The notes: generated from the letters alone by a model not told the origin. 64,000 bases of DNA from Prostheceraeus crozeri (GCA_907163375.1 CAJQUW010001866.1:434001-498000), one strand, 5' to 3'; shown: positions 23,199-34,464, counted from the stretch's first letter. Translations and numbers: made by a program.

Positions 23199-23676
23199 CT
23201 GAAAATGAGATCAGAGAAGTCACTTTGACATCATACATAGCTCGGGAAAACAACTCACCACATGATAGCGAACGTCATACATTACAGAAACGATTCGTCA
23301 ATTGCTTTCTGGTTTTATCAGCCGCAACGAGCAAAATAATTATTATGAAATGAAAGGCATTTGAATCTAGTCATCATTTTGTACAGGAAACTAAGTTTCA
23401 TGAAGTCTAATTATTTAGAGACGACTAAGAGATTTGTGGTTGTTGCGACTAATGCATTCCATACAGGTCGGCTATGAGGAAACTGAATAGAATTGGCGCT
23501 CGTCTGGGTAGATATTATGGACCCCTATATTAGAACCTGCATTTTTCTATTAGCCCTATACACACTGGTGTCTAGATTCAATTGTTTTTTAATTACTTGG
23601 TTTTACGTTTCAATTGTCCTTTATTGCGCATGTGGGTGACATATCTTTCGTCTTGAAATAATTTATATATCACATG

Positions 23677-23850
23677 TGGTCTCCGTGGCACAGTCGACAA
23701 GTGCTTGGCCTAGCGATCTTTTTGTCCAGAGGTCGAGCCCCGAAGGTGTCATTGGAAGTCGGCAGGAAGGGCATCCGGACTATAAGTACTTCAACGCTTT
23801 ATAAGTCTGACTATGTCAGAACTGTCTAAGCTCCAGGTATGGGGAGTAGT
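23677..23850 (+). mobile_element. tRNA-derived SINE, copy 2
   Basis: It has TCCGTGGCACAGTCGAC (A-box region), AGGTCGAGCCCC (B-box region) and GGCAGGAAGGGCATCCGGAC in the body. Same family and orientation as the copy at 21650. Confidence 0.8.
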
Positions 23851-24154
23851 GACGTACAAAAAGAAAATTCATGTTCTATTTTCCACAAAGATGTTGAAAG
23901 CATTGTTGGTCATGGGCGGCAGCTTTCGTCGCTTTACATGAGAAATATGCTTCCATCGAAGTTCTGTTCCTGTTCTCAAAAATATGACGAATGGATCCCC
24001 GCGTTCCACTCAAGATTGTCGGATAAATCCAATGAATTCAAAAAAGAATCCACGCACACGGATCAGTTTTCAGTTCAATCAGTTGAAATAGAAATATATC
24101 AAAGTCTCCTGTCCAGTGTCTGAAATCTTAGAAGTTCTGCAAAGTTCAACTTAC

Positions 24155-24487
24155 CCTCATCAGAGACGAAGATGTGGTTGATAAATGCACCTGCTATTGG
24201 GAAGAGTTCGGTATTCTCAGTCAGCAGATTCATCTTTATTTCCTTCAATTCCCAATAATGAAAACCATTGCCTGCGGTATCGGCGAAGTCTAAATACTTA
24301 TCATCAACTTCAAAAACGGAAGTTTCTTCGTGCAAACCGGTCTTTCTCCTCAAGATTGTCGTCTCCACTGGCCTCTTCATCTTCTTGGAGATAGCTTCAC
24401 GGACGTCTTGCACATTGAGTTCAGATGGAAGATCTAAGACGATGGAGCACTTATCACCATCAAATTTTTTGATCATGAAGGGAATAC
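24155..24487 (-). CDS. Beta-grasp-like repeat exon 3 of kinase gene
   Basis: A 333-nt phase 1-1 exon (acceptor GTCTCATCAG, donor GAGG/GTAAGT). It encodes about 110 residues: a start like FMIKKF, a strand LDLPSELNV, a helix DVREAISKKM, then ILRRKTGLHEETSVFEVDD, FADTAGNGFHY and an end HIFVSDEG. The order beta-beta-helix-beta with V.DVR.AI is compatible with a ubiquitin-like or PB1-like fold; this is inference without a structure match. It is a clear tandem paralogue of the exons at 25114 and 30105. Confidence 0.85.
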
Positions 24488-24542
24488 CTGATGAGACAGA
24501 CAAATATAGGACAAAAGTTGCAGTAATGAATTGGTAAGCCAT

Positions 24543-24845
24543 CCTACAGAATTTCAGCAAAGCATCCTACAGCATTTCGGTAAAACATACCGAAGAATTT
24601 CAGCAAAACATCATACAGAATTTCAGTAAAACAACTTTTAGAATTTCAGCAAAGCATATCTTCAGAGTTTCAGCAAAACATCCTTTCAGAATATCATCAA
24701 AGCATACTTCAGAATTTCAGCAAAGTGTCCTACAGAATTTCAGTTGAACATCCATTCAGAGTTTCAGCAAAACATCCTACAGAATATCATCAAAACATCC
24801 CTTCAGAGTTTCAGCAAAACATCCGACAGATATTCAGGAAACCAT
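24543..24845. repeat. 23-24 bp tandem repeat, about 13 copies
   Basis: Degenerate tandem copies of a unit like CAGAATTTCAGCAAAACATC lie in the intron between beta-grasp exons 2 and 3. Two further isolated half-copies occur at 24998-25050. The run produces a fortuitous open frame that I do not call as a gene. Confidence 0.9.
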
Positions 24846-25113
24846 TAAGTCATTTACAGGCAAAAATAGACTCTACCTTTAGTTTTCCGGAAGTCAAAAA
24901 CAATATTTTCAAGAAGTATGCGTCTCGGACGTTTCGGATCCGTGTTGCCTGTGTATAACAATTAAAAAACTCCCGTCTGAAGCAATATACAATAAACATT
25001 CTACAGAATTTCTGCAAGACGTTCAACAGAACTTCCGTAAAACATCACTAAGGATGACAGCAATGGATTAGAAATGCATCTTAATAGAAGACAGGCATGG
25101 AGATTTTACGAAC

Positions 25114-25440
25114 CTGGTTCAGAGACGATGATGTGGTTCGTATATCCGCCTGCAGTCGGAAAGGATTCGTTGTCATCCGACAGAAGGATAAGTCTCCTTT
25201 TTTGGACATCCCATCGGAGATAAGTACCACCCGCAGCGTCAGCGAACATCCGCTCATCAACTTCAAAGACGGGAACATCTCTGTGCAATCCAATTTTCCT
25301 CCTGAGAATTGTGCTTTCCGCAGACCTATCCAATTCCCATGCGATGGCTTTACGTACGTCCTTTACTTTGATTTCTGGTGGAAGATCCAAATGCACGAGA
25401 GACTCCTTGCCACCTAATTCTTTGATCATGAATGGGAAAC
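25114..25440 (-). CDS. Beta-grasp-like repeat exon 2 of kinase gene
   Basis: A 327-nt phase 1-1 exon. The acceptor is CATTTAACAG. The donor is CCAG/GTTCGT, weaker than the others but forced by the shared phase. It encodes FPFMIKELGG, HLDLPPEIKVKDVRKAIAWE, ILRRKIGLHRDVPVFEVDE, FADAAGGTYLRW and HIIVSEPG. It is strongly similar to repeat 3 and shares its residue pattern throughout, pointing to exon duplication. No stop or frameshift. Confidence 0.85.
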
Positions 25441-26162
25441 CTGTTAAATGGAATAAGAATAATGCTACCTGGAAATGCATGGTTATATCAATTAGTCCGT
25501 AGACTTGTACAGATTACTGAACCCAATTATCATTCTGAAGCTCATGTGTTTACATTGCATATTTTTTATGTTGCTATCTATTATTAAAGTCACTCTACAG
25601 TTCAGAAGAATTTAAGTTCTGCTAGCTGTGTGTGGAGCAGCGATGGTTATGTCTGAATAGTTGGCGTCACGGTTGGTATCTGGTGGGCACCTGAATTCTC
25701 CTACGAGCACCTATGGATACGGGAGACATCCTCCCAAATCCAGAGTCAGCGATAGGGAACGCGTCCCTGATAACGTGAAGATTGATGTTGCTTCCCATAA
25801 GAGCAGTCTTATCCCTTATTGGCTTAATGGAGTGTTCCTGTAGACCTTTGCATCCATAGTAACAAGTAAAAATGGCTAATAGCTTGTTTCAGGGTGAATT
25901 GAGGAGGATTATAGCTACTCTGTGTCTCACTCTTCACATTGTTATTTAATTTATTTAGCATGTGAAATCGATAAAGACAACTAAAGGGGTGAAGTAGTTA
26001 GAACCCTGTAAGGGAAGATAAGAAGTTAAAGTAATCCATTGAGGTTCGATGGCTGGATGGGCATTTGGCGGACAAGTAGGTGTCCATTTCCACGTTGGCG
26101 GACAATGCTGAGGGGCTTCATCAGTCGTCGCATCGAGTTGATGTGCGGGTCACAAAAAAGAA
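25441..26162. other. Intron sequence, nothing recognised
   Basis: No exon or element domain is seen. A further copy of the beta-grasp exon was looked for here and not found. Confidence 0.4.
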
Positions 26163-26693
26163 TCACAAAAACGATGGAATATTCAACGAGAGACCACACA
26201 AGTACAAAATATCCGGAAATACATGTACAAAAATATCAGAGCAGCTATCCGGAGAGACACAACCACCGTCACGTCCGTCGTGTCTAGACGTAGTATCAAA
26301 GAGTATCCAAGAGATAAAGCGCGAATGACCAGGAAAATCAGCGGGACAATCATAGAAATGAAGTGCGCATCTACTTGTTTGTTTGGCCATCAGTTGAAAT
26401 GTTTCTTCACGTAAATAAAGAAGAAAATAATCACTGGACTCAAAATCCGTGGTATTGGCGAGAGCGCCTACACTTATGTTGAATGATGTCAACCAACACT
26501 GCTCAAAATTATGATCACATTCTTGCCATTGAAAACTGTAGGCCATTAGTGGCGACGATATTGCATCGTAATCGTCTGAATTTGAGCCTATATCCTGATC
26601 CTCATCTGAATTATAGTCTGACATTTCACCGTCACTATCCATAATTAACGCTGCAGCTTCATCTGCCGAGAGACCTCCTTTTGGACGAGCCAT
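26163..26693 (-). pseudogene. piggyBac-like transposase N-terminal fragment
   Basis: The minus-strand frame begins MARPKGGLSADEAAALIMD, followed by an acidic stretch (DSDGEMSDYNSDEDQD), then WQECDHNFEQCW and SSDYFLLYLREETFQLM. This layout (short basic start, DEA..LI.D, acidic tail, then the F..FF.DE.....V..TN-like block) matches piggyBac/PGBD transposase N-termini. The frame then runs into unrelated sequence, and the catalytic DDD part is absent. It is a truncated copy in the intron between beta-grasp exons 1 and 2. Confidence 0.6.
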
Positions 26694-26699
26694 ATCTCA

Positions 26700-28001
26700 G
26701 CGGGACGCGAAAGAAAGTGAATGGATTCATCTAGCTTGGCTTGATGTCATGCAAGTCAAGTCAAGTCAAGTGAAAAGAGAATTTATTTAAAATTGTGGCG
26801 TCATGCCAAGAGGATAGTACACCTCTACAGTACACCGTAGAGGATAATGTGAAATGTAATCAACATGATTATGATTGCTCCAACAAGCTTAGTCACCCTG
26901 CGATCGCTTCATTATTGTTCTTGTGGGTGCATGCGCACTCGAGTAAATGGTTGCATGTCATTCCGAAATCACAGCACTCGGTTAAGTTCAAGATGAAACG
27001 TCAAAAATGCAGGAAAACCGATAGTCGAATACAGTCGCCGATGGCACTGATAAGGTCAGTGGATACGGTCTACTGATCTTTGTCTGGGTTTTGCAGGCTG
27101 GCTAAAGCAAGGATGATCCTCTCGCACCCTGAAGCTACGTTGACACCAAGCTGAGATAACTAAAGGGCGGGGTGGGGCGGCTTGATGTTTAGCATACTGG
27201 GCGCCATACTCCTCCTACCGCGATCTGCCAAACTCCTTCGTTTTTCTTGGCCACAGCATGTAGACGAGCAACACAGAAGGATGGAAGAGCCCCCATTTAG
27301 AACCAAACTAACTAATTTGGTGATGGATGACCGAACGCGCTCGGAGGACTGAAGTGACGAGCAGGAAATTGCGTCCTTCGGGTGCTCCGGACGTAAGAGT
27401 GACGGCCTGGGTGCTGATCCGTGGAATATATTTCCTCACGGAGTGGATAGACGTGAAAAGACGAAGACAACAGACCCATGGGAACCAATGGACGATTGGG
27501 TGGATTGTGGATGGAGCTCCAAGACTTTTGATACCGTTGCTTGATTGCTACAGGCTAGGCCGAATGATGTCAGCGCTTGGGCCACTTCGCAATATTCTCC
27601 ATCGCGGATGGCGGCGGAAGATCTTCGGGCGTCTACTACCTCTTGGAACTGGTTGCTTCTCGTGATATGTTTGTTCTTCGACTATGAGAACAATTCGTAG
27701 AGTTCTTTGTATTTACCGAGGGACAAATACAGCATCTTCCTCCGTGTAAAGGCTTCCCGTCACGCCATGATTCGTGGTGGCGTCTGTATTGGAGGAGGGG
27801 GACACACTTGGTCATTATCAATAAAGGATTCCAATTGAAGAGATGGCTAAGGCTCTCTAGCACTGATGGTGTCCGCTGATGGCAAGTCGATCGCTTCGAG
27901 ATGAGCTGATGCCGATAGCGCAGGCTGAACTGGGCTGAGCGTTGAGTCAGGTTCGGAGGGAGTTACGGTTGAGGAGTATTCCAGCAAGAGCATTAACTAG
28001 T
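26700..28001. other. Unassigned, relatively GC-rich transposon-like sequence
   Basis: Several short frames on both strands, none convincing. A minus-strand frame at 27636-27863 has GGRCCICPSVNTKNSTNCSH, faintly like the Cys-rich C-terminus of piggyBac transposases and perhaps linked to the fragment at 26163. Base composition is less AT-rich than the neighbouring intron. Confidence 0.3.
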
Positions 28002-28692
28002 CCGGCTACCAGAGCGAGATTCTGCAGGGAACGAGGCCGAGAATGAGACTTTCACAGAATAACGTACACCCCATTCATACGACGATTCTGCACGTCTGCT
28101 GAGTTCTAACTGGTTCCTCTTCTTGTCAGACATGACCAAAGAAAAACACAAGGGATGCAGATTGTTTATTTTGGTTAAAATGAAATTTTCAATGTTTTAT
28201 CTTATCAACTGAAAAGTATTAAGTCTAGAGCCATGATTTTCGACATGATATGTCTTCCGGTCATTTCCTATCATTAATAAGCATTTATCCATGAATCTTC
28301 ACACATTTGGCAAGCTTCCAACTGTCGGTAAACACCAACATGCCGGCCCACTTTATTGAGATTGAACCACATTTTCGCTTAAATCACCGATCAGAAACAT
28401 CATAATATCAGATACGCCTGATAGGAAATGGTCTGTAGACACATCATGTCAAAATTTTGGCTCTAGAGTTAGTACTTTTCAGTTGCTAAGAGAAAACATA
28501 GAACATTTCACTTTTGCCAAATATTTTAATCTGCGTCCCATTGGAGTTACGTCTGCTTTTGATCCTGTCTGACAAGAAGAGAGAGGAATAAGGTAGACGT
28601 GCAAATTCGTAGTATGCATAAAATGCATATCATTCTGTAAAAGTCTCATTTTCGGCTTCGTTCCCTGCAAAAACTCACTGGCTGCCGGACTA
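28002..28692. mobile_element. MITE with ~60-bp terminal inverted repeats
   Basis: The left end (TAGTCCGGCTACCAG, then TTCTGCAGGGAACGAGGCCG and GAGACTTTCACAGAAT) is repeated inverted at about 28632-28692. ATTAA lies next to both ends, offset by one base on the left, and may be the target duplication. The left terminus also occurs at 50634-50712 in the Polinton insert. There is no coding capacity. Confidence 0.75.
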
Positions 28693-29159
28693 ATTAAGGA
28701 AGCTGCGATGACGTGATTTAGTCAGAGAGTGTGCGAAGACAGACAGACAGTAGCAGCAGAGTAGACAATGCACTTCAATTTTATCTCATAGGAAAAATGT
28801 GACAAAGAGATGAATACGCAAACTCTAGTGGTTATATGGCAAGAACGGCTTAACTACGCACATCGAATTTAGCTTGATTAAAATCGTCTTCAAGATCAAG
28901 AAGTTCTGGTGTCAATAAAAGAAGAAATAGATCGGCTTTGCATGTACATATTCATTTCTTCATAGCCTTCGTATCAGTGGACAATGAAGTGGTCTATGAG
29001 ACGACACTGGATACTTTAAAGTACACTTGATACTCGTACTTGATAACAAAAATAACGTTCTTCTCATGTAAATGCACATTCCGATCATAACTCAAATAAT
29101 GTGAATCCTGACAGAGAAAGCTGATTGATTTCAGATGTAAATAAGAAAAAAAATTGGTT

Positions 29160-29860
29160 ATAAGTAAAACATATGGACCTGCGTTTAGAAATAGTAGATG
29201 CGAACATTCAACAGAGATTGCAAGTCGCCTAGAGGAAAATTAAAAGAAGAATCCTGAACATATCAAACCGAGAGAGAAAAAGAAACGCCCAAATAAGGTC
29301 AATCAGTCTACAGAGGATTTCCTGTCACGCATAAGAAGACTCAAATGGACTTGGGCAAGTCACGTCAGTCACTGCTCTGACGACTGGTGGTCTCACTTCC
29401 TGATCAGTTGCCTGAAAAGTCTGTATCAGAAAAAATGTGTGCTGCTACTATCTTTTTTTAAAACTACGACTTCTTTTTTAAACTTCAATAGGGACCTGTT
29501 AGTTTAGACGTAGGAGTTAAACATGCTTTTATTGCGTAGGGAGGAATCTGAGCGAAAAGGCTAACAGCCAGTGGGAAATCATTGAAAAAGCTGCAGCAAG
29601 AATCACTTCTTTTTTTGCAGCCTGTTTTAAACAAAATTTGTTTAAAACACTACCAACCCTGGATATATACTGATGGAATTGACCCCTTCTGGCCGCCACA
29701 CGTTACGGGGATGATAGAGAAGAAGATGGAAACAGGAACTCCGGCAACGCGAACTTGGCTGCCACCACTCGATGTAGAGAAACATGGAGGTCGTTGTGCA
29801 AGGCCTATGTCCGAACCAGCGGGATACGACAGGGTGCATTTAAGTCAGTGAGTGAGATCG
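29160..29860 (+). pseudogene. Non-LTR ORF2 C-terminal relic
   Basis: Frame-shifted readings contain RILNISNRERKRNAQIRSI, FLSRIRRLKWTWASHVSHC and a later stretch with CREWKRSLCKAYVRTSGIR-like content. This order matches the last part of L2/RTE-like ORF2 proteins (R.Ml.itlrdr.rn..ir....di...i..lkW.WagHvaR). No RT core is present. It sits in the intron upstream of beta-grasp exon 2. Confidence 0.5.
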
Positions 29861-30104
29861 AAATAGACGCATTATAATTTTTAATCCCAAATCATCACTT
29901 TTTGTCAATGAGAACACAATGGAGTGCTCCTGAAAAAATACAGGTGGTGAATAGCCTATCAGTAAACCCGCGGTAAATATTCTCTTCATAGCATTCAATC
30001 TCGCTGGATTTAACTTTCTGGCCTAGACATCTCAGGTAACCACGTTGTGGAGTTCCATTAGGTTGCATGCATGCACAACTATTATACTCAGAAGACCAAC
30101 TTAC

Positions 30105-30437
30105 CTGGCTCGGATACGATGATGAGATTAGAATTCCCCTTTACAATCTGGAAAGGATCGTTATCATCCGACAAACGATTGATCGCATTCTCCTCTACAT
30201 CCTGATGACAAAATGTGTTGCCAGCAACGTCCGCGAATTTCCAAGTATCAGCTTCAAAGACGGTAACATGATCATACAATCCAATCTTCCTCCACAAAAT
30301 CGTCTTGTCAATCGGCCTTTCCAACTTATTCGCAATAGCCTCACGGACGTCAATCACTTTGGCTTGAGATGGAAGATCCAGATAAAGGAAGGAATGGACT
30401 ATGCTATCTCCTAACCCTTTGATCAGGAAAGTAAAAT
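30105..30437 (-). CDS. Beta-grasp-like repeat exon 1 of kinase gene
   Basis: A 333-nt phase 1-1 exon (acceptor CTGTCTCAACAG, donor CCAG/GTAAGT). It encodes FTFLIKGLGD, YLDLPSQAKVIDVREAIANK, ILWRKIGLYDHVTVFEAD, FADVAGNTF and LIIVSEPG. It is the first repeat visible. Because it starts in phase 1 there must be at least one exon upstream, which I cannot find before the Gypsy element at 31 kb. It is fully open. Confidence 0.85.
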
Positions 30438-31149
30438 CTGTTGAGACAGGAATTTAATTGCAACAAGTGGGCAGCATAAATCACACAGATGATATTCGAC
30501 ACTGCTTCACGCATTTTGGGAAATCATTGGAGATTAATTTTCGCAAATTCGGCTCATATCGAATTCTGTCCTATTTCTAAATAATTCGGACCAATTTCAT
30601 TATTTTGAGACATCAAAAATTTGTAAAATTGGAAAAGTATATTGTTGTGTACAAAAAGAGATCTGCATCTCAAATTTCATTGGGAATACCGACTTCATTT
30701 CACATTTGATCTAGGACTAGTATCCAGTGGCGATTTCTCAGGGTAATTAAGGTAAACAGTGTTTGCTGTCAAATTATCATGTTAAACCAACTTTTACCGT
30801 TTTATTACGATAGAGCAATTCGTTCCAAAACTAAATTTTAGAACTTTGATTCTTATCATAGGCAATTATTAACATTTGTACAATTTGAAGCTAATTAGTA
30901 ACATATCACACAGTGGCGAAATCTACATGGTGAAAGAATTCAATATTAAGAAGATGAACAACATGTATTGGCAAAACGATGTATTGGCATGGAAACATGG
31001 TTTATTGATAAACGTCACCAGTGATATCTCGAGTTGGCAGAGACATCAGGGTAAAGACTCATCTCAAACATTGCCCAGTGTTACGGGAATGTTATACCTG
31101 TTTTATCTCCTAATGATTTTGCGACAGCAATCGTCATGTCGTGGATAGG
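30438..31149. other. Upstream intron or flank, nothing recognised
   Basis: AT-rich. No exon with the repeat signature and no transposon domain were found before the LTR-like region. Confidence 0.4.
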
Positions 31150-31412
31150 GCATTGTGTCGTCAAACTGACAATGATATCGGACGTTATTGTCCTTGGTGA
31201 AACCTTCTCGGACGTTGTCATTGTATGACGTCATCGAATATTTCGTCATCTTTTAGTTTAATTGATGACTGCGTTAGTAAATGTTGCAGCAAGTCGCTGA
31301 TTGATGACCTATGTTCAAATGAATAATTGATTGTCTCTGATTTGTATATAAACATTGTCTTTACCTTAATACAACACACTCATCTCGGAATCCAAACTGG
31401 TTTTCTATAGCA
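31150..31412 (+). repeat. Probable 5' LTR of a Ty3/Gypsy element
   Basis: The region precedes a gag gene and contains a TATA-like TGTATATAAACATTG at about 31345 and AATACAACA downstream. It ends in CA at 31412, three bases before a TGGCGTCGC primer-binding-like site. The left boundary is uncertain and the second LTR is outside the window, so the call cannot be checked here by LTR comparison. Confidence 0.5.
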
Positions 31413-31415
31413 ATT

Positions 31416-31433
31416 TGGCGTCGCGATCTACAA
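31416..31433 (+). promoter_or_regulatory. Candidate primer-binding site
   Basis: TGGCGTCGCGATC starts with TGG, complementary to a tRNA CCA end, just after the LTR-like region. The primer tRNA was not identified. Confidence 0.45.
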
Positions 31434-31470
31434 GGCTTCTCCGATTGCTTTAAAGGACTTCTTCGTGTCC

Positions 31471-31630
31471 ACTGCTGCATCTACAAGCCATTCTACTGGC
31501 CCCGAGAAGCACTGCTGCATCTACAAGCCATTCTATTGGCCCCGAGAAGTGCTGCTGCATCTACAAGCCATTCTACTGGCCCCGAGAAGTGCTGCTGCAT
31601 CTACTAGCCGATCTGCTGTTACTGCTGGGC
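31471..31630 (+). repeat. 40-bp tandem repeat in Gypsy leader
   Basis: Units start at 31471, 31511, 31551 and 31591, each with CTGCTGCATCTAC and GGCCCCGAGAAG. The fourth is partial and diverged. The 40-bp period rotates the reading frame, so any protein reading across it is not repeated in register. Confidence 0.9.
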
Positions 31631-32002
31631 CTGAAAAGTGCCTCTTCGAGCCCAAACTAAAGCTAATACATACGACGATTGGTTACCTTACCCGGTACCA
31701 TCGTGAACATTCAATGCAGGTCTTTCTTGGTCGGCAGTTCACTATTACACACTTACACACCCCTATCACCGTAAGTAAAACGCGTATTATTAAAATCACA
31801 ATCATTACACGTGAGGACTTACTAAAGCTACGTTAAGGCTAAGGACGTTAAGGCTAAGTTTGGACGTCATAGAACGTGTTGCAGATTACGTACTGTTTAC
31901 GTAATCTATCGGCCTACTGTACGTGACGATAAGGACGGTTACACAACGTTTAATTAACGTTAATAGGACCGATTACTTACCTTGTTTGCGTAATCCTTAC
32001 TA

Positions 32003-32505
32003 ATGGAGGGCCGCTTAGAAGAACTGGACACAGACGACCCTGTACAAGTAGTCGAATGGCACGAACGTTTTAGTCACTACTGCAAGATAAACTCTAAGAT
32101 TACAACGGCCAACGACGTTGACTACTATCTGACCCTTATCGGCAGACGCGCTTACAGTCTATTAAAAGGCTTAACCGTTCCCGCTAAGCCTGATACCAAG
32201 ACGGTTAAAGAATTACAAGCAATACTTGAGAGCCACATTTGCCCAACGCACTTCGAGGCAACCGAACGCGAACAGTTCCACAACCTGATGCCTCGTCCAG
32301 AGGAGTCGTGTCGCAACTTTCTGCTACGACTACAGAAGCAAGCTGCTAGATACAACTTCGGCGTCGAGCTGAATACACAAATAAGGGATCGTATCGTTGC
32401 AGGCATAAACGATAATGACTTGCAAAAGAAGCTACTAGCCCACGGTAAGCTGACATTCGATGTTGCCAGGAAGACGATAGAGACGTGGGACAATGTACAC
32501 AATTA
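32003..32505 (+). pseudogene. Gypsy gag, 5' part, interrupted by satellite array
   Basis: The open frame begins MEGRLEELDTDDPVQVVEWH and contains WHERFSHYC, LTLIGRRAYSLLKGL, LQAILESHICP and a FHNLMPRPEESCRNFLLRL-like block. This is the capsid-type gag of Ty3/Gypsy elements. The reading leaves gag and enters array sequence at about 32500 and stops within three codons. The zinc-knuckle and protease part resumes at 63457, about 31 kb downstream on the same strand. Confidence 0.85.
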
Positions 32506-32555
32506 ACAACAATGAGATTAAATACACGATAGATCAGATTGCCATGCAAAAGATG

Positions 32556-32629
32556 TGCGGCTGGTAGGATTCGAACCTACGACCAAGGTTAACTAGACCT
32601 GTGCTCTAACCAACTGAGCTACGAGCCAC
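32556..32629 (-). tRNA. tRNA-like gene, copy 1 (anticodon AGT as read)
   Basis: The minus-strand sequence begins GTGGCTCGTAGCTCAGTTGG and ends CCAGCCGCA. The A box TAGCTCAGTTGG and B box GGTTCGAATCC match the Pol III consensus, and a TTTT terminator lies about 5 nt downstream. A canonical 7-nt anticodon loop CTAGTTA gives AGT (Thr). The acceptor stem needs a bulged C on the 5' side, and position 37 is T, both unusual. CCA is not encoded. It may be a real tRNA gene or a tRNA-derived repeat. Confidence 0.7.
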
Positions 32630-32853
32630 TTACGCGACCCTGTCAATTGGCAGGATCAAACCCTCACCACCACACATCAGTTGTCAAGGCAATAATAATC
32701 AATGAATAAATAACACGTCACAATTGTGACCGCCGACATTAAGGCAAGTAGCGGGGATCGATTGTCCACCAAAGCATCTTAAGCCATGTCGTGAATGCAA
32801 TTAACAACAATGAGATTAAATACACGATAGATCAAATTGCCATGCAAAAGATG

Positions 32854-32927
32854 TGCGGCTGGTAGGATTCGAACCTACGACCAAGGTTAACTAGACCTGT
32901 GCTCTAACCAACTGAGCTACGAGCCAC
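32854..32927 (-). tRNA. tRNA-like gene, copy 2
   Basis: Standard 74-nt form, identical in boxes and anticodon to copy 1. Confidence 0.7.
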
Positions 32928-33151
32928 TTACGCGACCCTGTCAATTGGCAGGATCAAACCCTCACCACCACACATCAGTTGTCAAGGCAATAATAATCAA
33001 TGAATAAATAACACGTCACAATTGTGACCGCCGACATTAAGGCAAGTAGCGGGGATCGATTGTCCACCAAAGCATCTTAAGCCATGTCGTGAATGCAATT
33101 AACAACAATGAGATTAAATACACGATAGATCAGATTGCCATGCAAAAGATG

Positions 33152-33225
33152 TGCGGCTGGTAGGATTCGAACCTACGACCAAGGTTAACTAGACCTGTGC
33201 TCTAACCAACTGAGCTACGAGCCAC
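33152..33225 (-). tRNA. tRNA-like gene, copy 3
   Basis: Standard 74-nt form. Confidence 0.7.
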
Positions 33226-33449
33226 TTACGCGACTCTGTCAACTGGCAGGATCAAACCCTCACCACCACACATCAGTTGTCAAGGCAATAATAATCAATG
33301 AATAAATAACACGTCACAATTGTGACCGCCGACATTAAGGCAAGTAGCGGGGATCGATTGTCCACCAAAGCATCTTAAGCCATGTCGTGAATGCAATTAA
33401 CAACAATGAGATTAAATACACGATAGATCAAATTGCCATGCAGAAGATG

Positions 33450-33523
33450 TGCGGCTGGTAGGATTCGAACCTACGACCAAGGTTAACTAGACCTGTGCTC
33501 TAACCAACTGAGCTACGAGCCAC
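33450..33523 (-). tRNA. tRNA-like gene, copy 4 (terminator altered)
   Basis: Standard body. The downstream TTTT is interrupted (CTTCTGC instead of CTTTTGC), so termination may fail. Confidence 0.65.
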
Positions 33524-33747
33524 TTACGCAACCCTGTCAATTGGCAGGATCAAACCCTCACCACCACACATCAGTTGTCAAGGCAATAATAATCAATGAA
33601 TAAATAACACGTCACAATTGTGACCGCCGACATTAAGGCAAGTAGCGGGGATCGATTGTCCACCAAAGCATCTTAAGCCATGTCGTGAATGCAATTAACA
33701 ACAATGAGATTAAATACACGATAGATCAGATTGCCATGCAAAAGATG

Positions 33748-33828
33748 TGCGGCTGGTAGGATTCGAACCTACGACCGTCGACCAAGGTTAACTAGACCTG
33801 TGCTCTAACCAACCGAGCTACGAGCCAC
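33748..33828 (-). tRNA. tRNA-like gene, copy 5 (+7 variable region)
   Basis: Carries the 7-bp GTCGACC insertion that lengthens the variable region, and a substitution in the D arm (AACCGAGCT on the plus strand). Confidence 0.6.
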
Positions 33829-34052
33829 TTACGCGACTCTGTCAATTGGCAGGATCAAACCCTCACCACCACACATCAGTTGTCAAGGCAATAATAATCA
33901 ATGAATAAATAACACGTCACAATTGTGACCGCCGACATTAAGGCAAGTAGCGGGGATCGATTGTCCACCAAAGCATCTTAAGCCATGTCGTGAATGCAAT
34001 TAACAACAATGAGATTAAATACACGATAGATCAGATTGCCATGCAAAAGATG

Positions 34053-34126
34053 TGCGGCTGGTAGGATTCGAACCTACGACCAAGGTTAACTAGACCTGTG
34101 CTCTAACCAACTGAGCTACGAGCCAC
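34053..34126 (-). tRNA. tRNA-like gene, copy 6
   Basis: Standard 74-nt form. Confidence 0.7.
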
Positions 34127-34350
34127 TTACGCGACTCTGTCAACTGGCAGGATCAAACCCTCACCACCACACATCAGTTGTCAAAGCAATAATAATCAAT
34201 GAATAAATAACACGTCACAATTGTGACCGCCGACATTAAGGCAAGTAGCGGGGATCGATTGTCCACCAAAGCATCTTAAGCCATGTCGTGAATGCAATTA
34301 ACAAAAATGAGATTAAATACACGATAGATCAGATTGCCATGCAAAAGATG

Positions 34351-34424
34351 TGCGGCTGGTAGGATTCGAACCTACGACCAAGGTTAACTAGACCTGTGCT
34401 CTAACCAACTGAGCTACGAGCCAC
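34351..34424 (-). tRNA. tRNA-like gene, copy 7
   Basis: Standard form. The Polinton starts 40 bp away on the tRNA's upstream side. Confidence 0.7.
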
Positions 34425-34458
34425 TTACGCGACTCTGTCAACTGGCAGGATCAAACCC

Positions 34459-34464
34459 TCACCA
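34459..34464. repeat. Polinton target site duplication, left
   Basis: TCACCA, repeated exactly at 52142-52147. Removing the element and one copy restores a normal satellite unit. Confidence 0.95.

Larger units (their letters stand above)
32500..34464 (-). repeat. tRNA-like satellite array, left block
   Basis: Tandem copies of a 298-bp unit (305 bp when a 7-bp GTCGACC insert is present). It starts where gag sequence ends (CAATTAACAAC) and ends within the unit interrupted by the Polinton. Seven complete tRNA-like genes lie in it. Outside the tRNA part each unit has a 14-bp perfect palindrome GTCACAATTGTGAC. Units differ by only a few substitutions, so homogenisation or expansion is recent. Confidence 0.97.

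Noticed and set aside
24725..24958. Small repetitive protein.
   Set aside because: Translation of the 24-bp intronic tandem repeat; no support as a gene.
26223..26414. Plus-strand frames opposite the piggyBac-like fragment.
   Set aside because: They are shadows of the minus-strand frame and have no recognisable motif.
25441..30104. Additional beta-grasp exon between exons 1 and 2.
   Set aside because: No phase 1-1 open segment with the repeat's motifs was found; the gap is filled by transposon sequence.
31465..31836. Ser/Thr-rich protein with repeats in the Gypsy leader.
   Set aside because: It is a product of the 40-bp tandem repeat, whose period is not a multiple of three, and it precedes the real gag start.
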